A stretch of DNA of 64,000 nucleotides from Saururus chinensis. Lineage: Eukaryota > Streptophyta > Magnoliopsida > Piperales > Saururaceae. Below the pieces are notes generated by a model, which ran no database searches, was not told the DNA's origin, and was given only the letters and a program-made list of their open reading frames with translations. Within the stretch, counting starts at the first letter, position 1; every line of letters starts with the position of its first letter. Location of the stretch: the NCBI GenBank assembly GCA_035235625.1, contig CP141143.1, positions 22,427,092 through 22,491,091 of the forward strand, read 5' to 3'. The position numbers and the translations under genes are program-made. Positions 36,604 to 48,082 of this stretch are shown here, in pieces.

Positions 36604-37019
36604 GTTCCCACTATGACACTTAATATGGGGTGGCAGTGATGATTGACAAAGTGGGAGAGGAACCCATTTGGACGACATGTTGAAGATGTGGACCAACCCA
36701 CTTGGGAGGTGGTGGCAAGGCAAGGCCATTGGTGGGATTGACTGAGGTAATGGAAAAGAGGGTATAGGGAGAGGGAGGCTGGGGTGAGGATGTGGATTGG
36801 GATCAATGCAAAGCAAAAGCATTGACTTTTTAGTTAAGATTCTTAGAAGGACATGAAGAAGGAAGTGGGAGCCAGGTTGTCGGTGCAGCAAGAAGGCGGT
36901 CTTTGAGAAGAGTAGGGTGACCCTCACCCAGGTGGAAAAAAGAGAGGTAGTGGTAGGCAGAGAGAGGGAGTGACAGGAAGATGTTGGAAAAACTACACCA
37001 CGTTCCACGTTCCCTTTTT
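36604..37019. other. low-complexity flank of the Copia element
   Basis: GA-rich DNA giving Pro/Ser/His/Leu-rich frames on the minus strand (for example 36562-37008). These reflect composition; no domain is visible. Confidence 0.4.
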
Positions 37020-37647
37020 TGTGCTAGCCAAAAAACAAAGTAATCCAAGTATATCCTTTAGATATCTCAAGTGTAGGATATGCAAATTAACACACCTACA
37101 AAGCAAGTTCATAAATGAGGCAATTCAATAAACACATGGAAGCCACAAGATTTATGTAGTTCACTATCAAAGAAATTGCCACATCCATGAAGTCTATGTA
37201 GACTAATTTAACTATCAGCAATGGGGATATACTCTACTTTATAGAGATTACACAATCAAGGGTCAATACCCTCTTTACATACAATGGAGATGTCTCGCCC
37301 AAAGGTAAAAAAAATAAAAAAGTGATATAGAAATGGTTATCAACACAAGCCACCTTGATTTGTCTTCTTTATGCTAAGAGGAATAACTTGAGCTTGAAAA
37401 GCTTTCTCTTTTCCTTATTCTTCCTCCTCTAAGAAACTCACTTTTTTCTCTCCTAAGTCTCATTCAAAGTCCTTGGCTCTACTATTTCTTTATCAAAAGA
37501 AAACCCTTCTTATAAGAAGATTTGACTTATTACAAAAAGCTCATCCACTTACCCTATTCTACTTAACCCCAAAGTGGGTTAACCGATGGGTCACTACATT
37601 AGAAGGGAAACCTATCAATGGGCACCACATAAGGAGGCAACCCATCA
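37020..37647 (-). repeat. Copia 3' LTR
   Basis: 628 bp, starting TGTGCTAGCC and ending ACCCATCA. It aligns through its length with 43682-44338: shared ATATGCAAATTAACACACC, GTCTATGTAGACTAAT, ATTTGTCTTCTTTATGC and CCCCAAAGTGGGTTAA. The several differences indicate an old insertion. Confidence 0.9.
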
Positions 37648-37666
37648 ATTCTCCCCTTCCCTACTC
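37648..37666 (-). other. Copia polypurine tract
   Basis: The minus strand reads GAGTAGGGAAGGGGAGAAT directly before the 3' LTR start TGATGGG. Confidence 0.75.
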
Positions 37667-37859
37667 ATGTCGAATTCCCCCATACTACACATGAAGGTCA
37701 ACTTCACTCGTACAAGCCCAACCTCTACAAAGCTCATGCTTCACCTTAAGGATGGTTATGTCTTCATATCTGATGGATTTTTATTGGTATGGAACTTCAT
37801 CAACTCTAAGAGCCTCTTCTCTAATACATCTCTTATCCAATGGTACCTCACATAAATGT

Positions 37860-38968
37860 GTTTACTTTAAGAGTGAAAATTTGCATTCTTACTCAAATGG
37901 ATGATACTTTGATTATCACAATGCACAACATAATTGTCTTGCTTTAGACAAACTCACTCATGGATCTCTTCATCCCCAACATTTCTTTGCAAACTTCGGT
38001 AATTGCAATGTATTTGGCTTCCATTGTAGACAATGAAACACACTTTTACAACCTTGATTGTTAGGACATGACTCTTCCTACAAAAGTGATCAAGTACCAC
38101 AAATTACTCTTCCTTAAATCAAGATCTCCGATCATATCTCCATCTATAAACCCTTTAAGAAAAGCTTTACCATCTCCAAAATATTAACATACCTTACATG
38201 TACCTCTTAAATATCAAAGATTTCACTTGACTGCATTTCAATACTTTTTCCCTGGATTTGCAAGATGTCTACTAACCACTCTAAATACTTGTGCAATATC
38301 CAGCATTGTACATACCATTGCATACACTAAACTCTCTACTGCCAATGCATAGAGGATTTTGGTCACCTCTTCCTTATTCATCACATTTGAAGGACTTTGT
38401 TTCTTATACAATTTGAAATGACTTCCAAGTGGTGTACTAATAGACTTTTCATTCTTCATGTTGAATTTTTTAAGTACCTTCTTAATGTACTTTTTCTTAG
38501 CTTTCCTATCACACTTGATTATCATCCCCAACATTTAATTTACAAACCCCAAGTTCTTCATGACAAAAAACTTATTTAACTCATGTTCATGTTATAACAT
38601 AGCAATCTTGTTAGTATCATGCCCAACAATTAACATAAAACAACAAGATAACGAAGTCACCATTACCAAGCCTTTTAGTAAAAACACAATAATCCAAAGT
38701 TGTTCTCTTATTCCCATGACACTTTACTAAAGAATTAGACTTTTTATACCATTGCCTTGGAGCTTGCTTCAACCCATACGAACTCTTCCTTAGCTTATAC
38801 CATGTGCTCATTGCCCTTAACTTTAAATCCCTCCAATTGCTCCATGTATAGATTTTCCTCCAAATCACCATTAAAAAAGACAGTCTTAACATCAAGTTGC
38901 TCAACCTCAAGGTCTATGCTAGCTGCTAGACCCAACACAACTCGAATTAATGTCACATTCACAACAGG
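37860..38968 (-). pseudogene. Copia pol, C-terminal half: reverse transcriptase and RNase H
   Basis: On the minus strand, in pieces: GPVVNVTLIRVVLGLAAS, LEVEQLDVKTVFFNGDLEEN and KSSYGLKQAPRQWY, all diagnostic of Copia reverse transcriptase. Further on come ILLFYV (where the Y-V-D-D box should follow; the frame breaks here), KKVLKKFNMKNEK, VSRHLANPGK, and an RNase H segment LSTMEAKYIAITEVCKEMLG near 37990. Frameshifts and stops separate the blocks. The first block begins exactly at the nested LTR, and its missing upstream part lies beyond 40980. Confidence 0.9.
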
Positions 38969-40979
38969 CCCAAAATTTCAATATTTTAAAAATTAGAATG
39001 TTTGGGCCCATTAGCGATTTTTAGGGCCCATTAGCTATTTTCTTATAATTAGAATGCTTTGAGCACGATTTGTTCAAAGGAGCTTTAAAATTATTTGTAG
39101 TGCTCTAAAAGATGAACGTATCAAGCCTAAGAACACATAAAATGAACACTGGGATCATAGGCTATGGCCTCTTAAAATGTGTTGTGGGCAGGACCCACTT
39201 TATTTTTGCAAGGTAAGGTACCCTTGCGTAGTCTTGTTTTGTTGGGCTCATTGATACAAGTTCAATGGTACTAAGAACGTGTGAATCCAAGTTTGGGCCA
39301 AGGAGCTACACATGTTTGAAGTTTTAAATTTTGTTTTATATTAAATACAAATTTTTTAAAAAATTTAAAAATTAAAATCAATTTTTAGTTAGCGCTGCAT
39401 TGCTGCCAATGCAGCGCATGTTGGCCATGGTGAGCCATGGCTTATGCAACGCCAACACAAGGATGTTTTTAGCCATTGGATGCATGCCATGTGGCATACA
39501 TCCAACAACTCTAATTTTCTATAAAAGGGGATGAGGGGGAGTTTCCATTTTACACCATTTCTCCTTCTTTCATTTGATTATCGCCAATGTTCTTAACTTT
39601 TGTCTCTCGTTTCTAAGATGTTTCTTGCCCGATTTCTTCTATTCAAAAATCGATTATAACTAATTCGAGGGTGTTCTACGTCTTAGAGGTTCATTTTTTA
39701 AGTTAACTACTCTAAAAGGAGGAAAAAACTCAGAGTTAGGGGAGGCTCCATCCATCATTTTCAAGCCAAAACAAGGAAATGTCCCAATGCAAGGGGAGAC
39801 TCTGTCCACCACTTTCTATCCAGAAAGAGAATTCTTCCTAATGCAAAGGGAGGCTCAGTTAACCGCTTCAAGCCTGGAAAGAGATCTTGTCTTAGCACAA
39901 GGGGAGGTTTTGCCCACTGCTCTTAAGCTTGGGAACAAGATAAGGCTCTGGCCGCCGGCTGTTACTCTGATCAAATTCAAGAACGAAGGGTAGGTGGCTT
40001 TAAACTCTAATTATGTGTTATGACTATGCCATACGATTTCATAATTCTTTCATAAAAGATTATTTCGAAAAAGGGTACTATTAGAGGTTGGACGAACGCT
40101 AAAATAATAGCGTCACGTGCACCCCTAAGAGGGATTTCATCGTGATAAAGAGTTTAATATTATTAAATGACATTACGAATGATTTAGATAGGATTTGACA
40201 GATAGTTATTTGGTATAAAGCCGAAAAACTATCATCGATTTTTAAGGGTAACTATAAAGCCCAAAAGCTATAAAGTTATGACTCCTAAGTACAACCTATT
40301 AAAGCATATGGCGCACTCATGAAATGAGATATTGTAGGAAGATCTTTTTTATTCTAATCCTATTGCCCCAGGAGCATGGGTGTTTATTGCTCCAGTAACG
40401 ACTGTATTTTGTGAATGATTATTTATCCGATTTTGAATTATTTATCGGATTTTGCTTATGAATGATTTGTCTGATGTTATCAGATTATGTGAAAGGCCAA
40501 TTTATTCGACTTTTTATAAAAGAAAAATGTTCGAATTCTATTTGAGTCGGCAAGGATATGTTATCATTTTAAGTCGACTTTCAAATATGAATTATTAGAA
40601 GAGTGTTTTATGCATCATGATTATACTTAGTATGTTAGTAGAATTTAACTCTATCTACTGAGTATAATTATACTTACCCACCCCTAGATGTTGTAGGTCT
40701 GAATGAAGAAGATGATGTTAATGAAGATTGCTCATAGAACTTCAAAAGATCTATGTTTTTTATTTACTTGATCATGTTCTTTTGTTATGTATTAATTTTG
40801 GACGTGCACTGCTTTGACTTTGTTAGGGCATGTTAAGCCCTCTTATATTTTGTAAGTATTTGTAAATATGTACATTAATGAAAGGTTACTCCTCTATACA
40901 CAGTTGATCTTGGCCCCATTTTTATTATGAAATGACGACACTCTGACTTCTAAGTTATTTAAAAAGTTGAGGTGTTACA
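38969..40979 (+). mobile_element. LTR E (gypsy type), about 2.0 kb, inserted in the Copia reverse transcriptase
   Basis: Same family as solo LTR D but in plus orientation. It has TATAAAAGG (39520-39528), CTACTGAGTATAATTATACTT then ACCC (about 40655), GGCCCCATTTTTATTATG, and the end TTGAGGTGTTACA at 40979. The start is eroded: homology to LTR D begins at GCCCAAAATTTC, without the TG terminus. Copia codons run straight up to both edges (PVVNV at 38968; the RYS codons at about 40980), so the insertion point is in the F-S-P-V-V motif. No internal region remains, so it is a solo LTR. Confidence 0.85.
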
Positions 40980-41190
40980 GGGTGAGAATATCTCATCAAT
41001 TCAACACATTTCTTTTGCCCAAAGCCCTTTACAACCATCCTTGCATTGTACCTTGGATGTGAACTATTCTCATTGCATTCAATCGGTACACCCACTTGTT
41101 TTTTAAAGCTATCTTGCCTTTAGGAATCTCCACTAACTTACAAGTATGGTTCTCATAAAAAGATTTCATCTCTTCTTTCATAACTTTCAT
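40980..41190 (-). pseudogene. Copia pol, start of reverse transcriptase, beyond the nested LTR
   Basis: The minus strand reads MKEEMKSFYENHTCKLVEIP, then KGKIALKNKWVYRLN, a frameshift, then RYNARMVVKGFGQKK and MRYS. This is the N-terminal reverse transcriptase motif series of Copia (K-x-KWV, ARLVVKG-x-x-Q). It continues directly into PVVNV at 38968 once the LTR is ignored. Confidence 0.88.
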
Positions 41191-41361
41191 CTATTAATAT
41201 TTATGTTTATGTGTTTGAGTTTCCACAAAACTTTTCGGTCCACCATATTTGGTAAATATAACATAGGTATATGAAAGGTACCTTGTGGATGACTTTCTCG
41301 CTCTATCAAATCTCCTTAGTGGCCTTTCTCTCTTCGATGTGAAGGCTGCCCCTCCTCAACA

Positions 41362-42660
41362 TCATCTTGAATAGTCTTCATCTTCATTGAAGTCACTTTC
41401 ATCACTAAACACATCATCAATGTCAAAGTCTTCATCATTATATTTCACCCCATCTTCTACATGATCATATTCTTCGCACATAAGCACATCACCTTTACTA
41501 TATTCTTCATCTTCAACACTTTGTAATGCTTGTAGAATATAGATCTTATTAAATACTTCATGCACAACTTACTTTGGTGACTCATCTTTAGTAAAAAAAT
41601 TAATAGCTTGATATTCTCTAAAGATGAAATCTCTATTTTTAAAGAGTTTCTTGTTTTGTAGATTTCATAACCTATAACCAAACCCATCACCATCATACCC
41701 GATAAAGATATACTCATTGACTTTACTATAAATAAATTTGATCTTTATTCCCTAGGTACATGCACACATATTTTACAACCAAATACCTTCAAGTGTGAAT
41801 AGGAGGGATACAACTCAAAATTTTCTCTAACACCTCACAATATAATGCATACGAAGGAGACCAATTACTTAAGTAACAAATGTTGTTTATAACTTCACTC
41901 CAATAGCTCTTCAGAAGTTTTGCTAAAGACAACATACTCTGAATCCTCTCCACTAATGTCTGGTTTATTTAGTTGAGGTGTATAAGACACTGCTTTTTCA
42001 TGCCTTGTACCTACTTGCTACAATGTCCTTGAACTTTCTTGAAGTATACCCCCCATTATCGATGCGAGAATATTTTAGAAATTTTCTTGTTTGCCTGTCA
42101 ACCAGTGAAAATTTTGAAATGTTCAAACACTTCATCTTTACTCTTCATATCGTACCCTCACACTTTCCTAGATACATCATCAATGAAAGTAATAAAGTAT
42201 AAAGAATCTCCATGAACCACAAAAAAAAAAAATTAAGAACATTTATTTTTTGAGTACTAGTCTTTGGAAATATAACTATATATTGGTTACCAACTAAACA
42301 ATGATCACATAGGTTTAAAGAAGTACATTCCATTTGAATAGATTATTCTTTGTCAAGTTCTCAAGGCTTTTCTTACTCATGTGGCTAAGCCGCTAGTGCC
42401 ACAAGGTAGCAGATGAGTTCTCAAAAGTAACATTCACCTCATCCTTAAATAGTTGTCATTCTGTTTTGTAAAGAGTGTAATGTTTCTTCTTTTTGCTACA
42501 ACAAGAGACCCTTTTGTGAGTTTCCACACATCTTTACTAAAGTGTGACTTATAACCTTCACCATTAAGTTTTTTTGTTGATATGAGATTTAACCTCAAGT
42601 TCGGAATGTGTCTTACATCTCTAACAACAACTTGTGACCCACCCAAATCACAAGGTGTAC
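41362..42660 (-). pseudogene. Copia protease end, pre-integrase, integrase and acidic linker, decayed
   Basis: 42434-42646 encodes VRDVRHIPNLRLNLISTKKL and TKGSLVVAKR, the Copia region between protease and integrase. The integrase zinc finger follows near 42300-42400 (W-H then LSHMSKKSLENL, and in another frame LNLCDHC). The catalytic core (about 41750-42200) is heavily broken. 41362-41565 encodes an acidic tail (EDFDIDDVFSDESDFNEDED) typical of the linker before the reverse transcriptase. Confidence 0.82.
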
Positions 42661-42975
42661 ATTTCTTTTTTCAACAATTTGTCAAACTCCATGTTTCATC
42701 CAACTCATACATAGTGAATAAGTATCTATGAGAAGTTGCATGAAAAGATGCATTGAAATCAACAACCCAACTAGTTGCACTTATTAACTCAAATAACTTT
42801 CATTACAAAAATAGATCATAACAAGGTCCTTACCTTTCTCCATGACATTGACCTCTTGAATATGTTTTTCTTTCTCATTTGGTGAGTCTTATTTTTCCTC
42901 ATTTAAGAACTTTCTACATTCTTTCTTGAAATGTATAAGATCATCACAATGAAAGTATTTCAACCCTTTTTTAGA

Positions 42976-43473
42976 CTATTTATCCTCTTTACCATTCTTT
43001 GGGACTCTACTATTTATCATTCCCCTTCTTTGTTCAGAAATCAAAGCTTGAGATAAAAACTTCAAGGACTTTCTCCTAACCTCTTCATTCAACAAGTTAC
43101 TTATATCTTGACTCATAGATAATACTCCATTTGGTGGCGAGTTGTTAAGAGATACTACAAGAGTCTCCCAACTTTCTAGTAAAGAACTAAAAAACAACAA
43201 GACTTGCAACCTATCATCCAAACTCATCTTCGTAGTTGCTAGTTGGTTCACAATACTTTGCATCTTATTTAAATGTTCTACCACCGAACCACTTTCCCTA
43301 AACTTCAAATTCACAAGTTTCATAATTAAGAAGACCTTGTTTCCTGTGGTTTTTCTTTCATACAATTCATAAAGTTTGTCCCAATGAATTTTTGCATCAA
43401 TTTCATTAGAAACATAGTAGAATACAACATCATTAAACCATTGTTTAGTGAAAGCTATAACTTTCTGGCTCAC
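42976..43473 (-). pseudogene. Copia gag (UBN2 type), partly intact
   Basis: A 165-codon frame beginning MSQKVIAFTKQWFNDV, with LYELYERKTTGNKVFLIMKL, GSVVEHLNKMQSIVNQLATT and SLLESWETLVVSLNN, the UBN2 gag core. A degenerate zinc knuckle (FHCDDLIHFKKEC, first Cys lost) follows just below 42976. The true gag start should lie upstream, before stops near 43480. Confidence 0.88.
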
Positions 43474-43654
43474 TTTCTACTATTCATCATCTGAGGTTTT
43501 ATCTAGCTTCAATCCCAAAATTGGTTCAAAGAGATCCTTAGAGTATAAAAGATTATTAATCTTAGCTTTCCATATCATCAAATAGCTCCATTTAAACTAG
43601 TCATCCTTGTGGCGCTATTCTCTATCTTATCTTACACAAAGGCAGTCTTTAACC

Positions 43655-43672
43655 TTAGCTCTGATACTACTT
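43655..43672 (-). other. Copia primer-binding site
   Basis: The minus strand reads TAGTATCAGAGCTAAGG about ten bases inside the 5' LTR. It is close to TGGTATCAGAGC, which pairs with initiator-Met tRNA. Confidence 0.75.
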
Positions 43673-43681
43673 TCTCTCTTT

Positions 43682-44338
43682 TGTACTAGCCAAGAAACAC
43701 AATAAATAATACAATTTTACACACACAAAGCAATCCAAGTATGTTCTATACACTTCCCAAGTATATGATATGCAAATTAACACACCCACAAAGCAAGTTC
43801 ACTAATGAGGCAACTCATCAAATATATGAAAGATACAAGATTTATGTGGTTTACCACCAAAGAAACGCAATATCCATGGGGTCTATGTAGACTAATGTTT
43901 CTATGAACAACGGGGATACACTATACTTTGTAGAGTGTATCCACAATCAAGTGTCAATACCCTCTACACATAAAATGGAGATATCTCACCCAAAGGTAGA
44001 AAAACAATAAAGAGATGAAGAAACAATTACCAACATAAACCACCTTTATTTGTCTTCTTTATGCCAAGAGGATCAACTCGAGCTTGAAAAAATTCATTCT
44101 TTCTTTATTCTTCTTCTTCCAAGAAACTCATTTTCTTGCTCTCCAAAGTTTCTCTCAAAGTCTTTGACCCTACACTCCTTCTTTCTCAAAACAAAACCCT
44201 TTCTTTTAAAAAGACTTTACTTAGTACAAAATAAATACCCAACTCTCTATATTCCACTTAACCCCAAAGTGGGTTAAGTAATGAGCCACCACCTAAGGAA
44301 ACCCATTAATGGGGTCCACATAAGGAGACAACCCATCA
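43682..44338 (-). repeat. Copia 5' LTR
   Basis: 657 bp, starting TGTACTAGCC and ending ACCCATCA. It is the partner of 37020-37647 and lies beside the primer-binding site. Confidence 0.9.
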
Positions 44339-47055
44339 GCAGAGAGGGTTGACTAGCGAAAGAGACAGGGAGCCATGTGCAGAGAAAGGGGCGGGTAGCA
44401 AAAGTGAGAGCAATTGATGGGCGGAGAGGGGCAGCTAAAGGAGAAAGAGGGAGCAACAAGTGGAGAGGGGAGCAGCCATAGTAGAGGGTTAGGCCAAAGG
44501 GGCTGTTGCCGACCGGAGGAGGGAGGGGGAAGTGTGTAGCTCGAGAGGGGTAGGAAAGGAGAGAAAGAATCAAAAATTAGATTTTTCAAATGAATTGACA
44601 AAAAATTATTTTTGAAAGTTATCTAGAACAAAAAAAGAACCGAATAACAATCTAGTTCAGTTTGGCTCTAGTTTTTAGGGGCAACCCTAAAGAGGAAAAA
44701 TAAGTTTCCCACCTCATAATCATTGTATTTTTTCCTATTTTCCCTTAGCCCATACCTTCCCTTCATCTTCCCAATCCACTTCCCCATCTTCACTGTTGTT
44801 ATCACCAGAATTGCCTCTACCTCACTCCATCTATTCTCATTCCCAGCTACCTAAGTCCTCCCCATTCCTAGCCCACCTCGCCTACCTCTCCTCCTCCTCC
44901 TCTTCCCCTCTTCCTCTTCCTTCTCCTCCTCTTCCTCCCTCTTTTGTCTTCTTCTTCTCCTCCCTTTCCCCTACTCCTCTGAGTCCACATCACCAATGCC
45001 ATCATCTATCTCTTTGTTCTATGCCTCCTACCCCCAACACCAATATGCCTGACCTTAGCCACCCTTCCCCTGGAGCTCAACCACGACAAGACTACATCCA
45101 AAGGATTACATTGTCTCTAAAAATGTTTTGGAGATGACCAGTCATCGTCATTAATAGGTTTGTCAAAAGGGTTGGGTTGGCCTTGACCCTAATATTAAAA
45201 GGGTTGACTATTGTTAATTGATAAAGTTGAACATACAAACCCTAACCCTATATGTATATTTCCTTTGACTTAGGAGACATTGACAACCCCAAATGCCAAA
45301 AATGTTCGTCTAACACCATAACAATCCAAGAAACTTAAGATTTGAAGAAATGTCTCACATGTCACCCTTAACCCTTATATTAAACGTGTTAGATCAATGG
45401 GTTTAACATGTTAAACAAGTTAGTCGAGTAATTACTATACCCGACCCTTATATTAATTGGATCTATTTTTTAGATTTTTTCCTTGCTATGTCTCTCATGA
45501 TCTTTTATAAAAATTCTTAACTAAATTTGAACTCAAGAGACATGAAATATATAGATTTGAATATCCACTCGCCAATCACTTCCAACTAGTTACATCCAAA
45601 CTAAATTATACAATTAAGGTAGCAAATTCCAAGACTTTTAGAGACAAACTATATTAACTGCCCTTTCCTTCATAACTGCCATTTGTTTTTCTGGTCAGTA
45701 GATATGCTGATGTTCCTTCTAACAAAACATGATTCATTCACCCTTTTTCTCAGCAAATTCCTTTCAACAAAAAATGATTTATCACAATGTTTATCACAAC
45801 ATTGGAGCTTTTGCCATTAATGATAATAAACATGTCAAAGGTCAATCACCAAACACTCAACATCCAAATTCAGATTACTAGTTTTATTATATTAGACGAC
45901 CTTTAAGGAAAGACTAGTCTAACATATCTACATGAATGAGAAAATTGAAAACAACATAAAATGCCCACATGACCATAAAAAGTAATGACAGTGACAATAA
46001 TTCAATATTACACAATGTACCAAAATAACTCAGATTTTGGACAATAAAAAAAGGTGGGAAAAAGAAAAAAACAATGACATTCTTGAGAAGGTTATCAGCA
46101 TTGCGATAGAAATAACATGGAGAGATCCGATTATTGAAATTGATTCTATGCATGCAGGCTGCAATGATGATCGTCCTTGAAGTTCTCATCTTTCCCAAAT
46201 TACCATAATTTTGAACCTTCGCCCTCTCACTCTCTCTAATCTCAATTCCAAGTAGTAGAGGTCAAACTCAAGCCCGCATAAAAAATAGAGTTCAAAGTGC
46301 TAATTAATTTAGAACTCATGAAACTCCCCAAGAAAATACAAGTATTCGAGTTGGCAATAGGCAAGATACTCCAATTCAAGTATTTAGATAAATGTATTCA
46401 ACTCTTGTCTTAATTGGTGTTCTAAGTTTAGTTAGAAGTCCGCTCTAAGTATATTAAGTGAGGAGAGAAGCTCTCCTGCATACAAAGACTTCTTTTTAGA
46501 GTTTACTCAATCTAAATACAACACAAAATAAAATTAGTAGTTGACTTTCCCGATGTGAGCATAACTTTATCTCCAGAGGTCTCACATTCTCCCTTCCCAA
46601 CTCAAAAAACTCAAAATCAATTTTACCTAAATAAATGCCAAGGTCATCTGCATTTTCTCTGTATAATTTTTAAATTACTCACTCAAAATTATAAACTTCA
46701 TCCATGTTCTATAGGAAGTCTTAATTGATTTAAGATTTGTTAAATTTCATCTATAAATACTATATTTAAGTAGGGTGTGAAGAATTTTTAGTAATTTCCG
46801 GTGATTCATCCCTATGATAGATATTTTTTTCCCTACTATATAAGATATAAGTTGCACATGATAAATTTAAATGGTATACCATAATAGTTAATCTATGGAC
46901 TTGGTTATGATTACTTTTTGTGAAATATGAATGGTGAAAAGAAATATACATATGGGTAAAAATATATAATTTTGCAAGGGCAAAAAAAGAGTGGTATTCC
47001 TATAATAACCTTCGTAGATGAATAACTTGAGAGATAATTTTAGAACTTGTAACAT
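44339..47055. other. intergenic, low-complexity and AT-rich DNA
   Basis: 44339-44600 is GA-rich. 44880-44960 is a CCT/TCC-rich microsatellite giving a Ser/Pro frame (44796-45137). The rest is AT-rich with frames under 95 codons and no similarity that I recognise. No gene is supported. Confidence 0.5.
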
Positions 47056-47064
47056 TATAATATA

Positions 47065-47590
47065 GGGGAAATTATTTAAATAATAATTAAAAAAATATTT
47101 ACCAATTTGGACCACTTAGGGAAATATTTCACAAAGTGGTGTTGCTTTTTGCCACGCAAGCGCCAGCCAAGTAGCTGGAGCATGTGTGGTTTTTTTTAAA
47201 AAAAAAGTTATATGATTTTGTCCTTTAGAAAGACAAAATCTTATAAAAAAATTAAATGAATTCATCGTTCGAAACGACAAAATCACCTTAAAGTTAGTTT
47301 TGTCGTTTTGAATGACGAATTCACCTTAAAGGTGGTTTCGTCATTTTAAACGATGAATTCACCACCCCTCCCGTGACCCTCCATGCAGAAGGCTGATCGG
47401 ATCTGTACTCCATATATCTCTTCATGGACATGCCCAACCCCTTCATGCAGAAGGCCGACTCTTTGTAGAGGCTGTGACCAAGGAGGCTCTCCATGTTGGC
47501 TGCGAAGTCGGCCAGTTCAACATTAGTTGGATCACCAGATCCCATGCCACACAACCCAGAACCTTGACACCTCGCAACCTAGAACAAAGA
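47065..47590 (-). repeat. left terminal inverted repeat of the MULE
   Basis: It is the inverse of about 55290-55708. Beyond the AT-rich outer 90 bases it carries a gene-derived segment that reads ELADFAANMESLLGHSLYK and ESAFCMKGLGMSMKRYM on the minus strand. The encoded source protein is not identified. It is longer than the right repeat because of a repeated GAATTC-rich insert near 47260-47360. Confidence 0.85.
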
Positions 47591-47797
47591 ATGCCACCCA
47601 AATTCCACTCCATGCATATTCAACGTAGAATCCTACGCCCATCAACTTACAACCATGGATCGCCGTCTAGGCGAGATCTCGTCAAGATCTCTCTCTCAGC
47701 ATCTCTATCGATTCGCGAGATCTGGTAGAGTTGAAATTTCAAATTTCGGCAAGATCTCACCAAGAGAGCCGCGATTTGATGAGATGGCAATCCATGG

Positions 47798-48082
47798 ATC
47801 AAGCATGCTTACAGGAAAAAGGCTTGGGAGCTCCACCCAGACAAGAACCAGGGCGACCCTCAAGCCACATCCAAATTCCAGAGGTTGCAGTCGGCTTTCG
47901 AGCTCCTCAAGAACGAATCCACCCGAGGAGAGCATGACAACCACCTTCGCGTAGAGGTCCAGCGCCAGGGGAAGCGCAGTGCCAAGCTATTGCTTCTCTC
48001 AGGCTCCGATGGCTCATCCCCATCCCCGTCCGATTTAAAGGGCTCGAAGCAAGCATTTTCAAATAGCTACGGTAGTGTCTAG
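47798..48082 (+). pseudogene. captured J-domain (DnaJ/DNAJC17-like) fragment
   Basis: The plus frame reads IKHAYRKKAWELHPDKN, then FQRLQSAFELLKNEST and a basic tail RVEVQRQGKRSAK. This is helix II, the HPD motif (47834-47842) and helix III of a J-domain. Spacing and tail resemble the DNAJC17-type co-chaperones. Helix I is missing, since a TGA lies just upstream. After the basic tail the sequence departs from any J protein. No promoter or RRM part is present. It lies inside the MULE and looks like a captured, truncated piece. Confidence 0.8.

Larger units (their letters stand above)
37020..44338 (-). mobile_element. Ty1/Copia LTR retrotransposon, complete layout but decayed, with a nested LTR
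   Basis: Two direct LTRs (37020-37647 and 43682-44338) bound an internal region that reads gag, protease/pre-integrase, integrase, reverse transcriptase and RNase H on the minus strand, the Copia order. Subtracting the nested LTR (about 2.0 kb) leaves about 5.3 kb, normal for Copia. A primer-binding site and a polypurine tract are present beside the correct LTRs. Many stops and frameshifts show it is inactive. The flanks TTTTT (37015-37019) and GCAGA (44339-44343) do not form a target duplication. Confidence 0.92.

Noticed and set aside
36562-37048. Two long Pro/Leu/Ser-rich minus-strand frames
   Set aside because: Low-complexity translation of GA-rich DNA beside the Copia LTR; no motifs.
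44796-45137. Ser/Pro-rich 113-codon frame
   Set aside because: It is the translation of a CCT/TCC microsatellite and flanks, with no domain or exon context.
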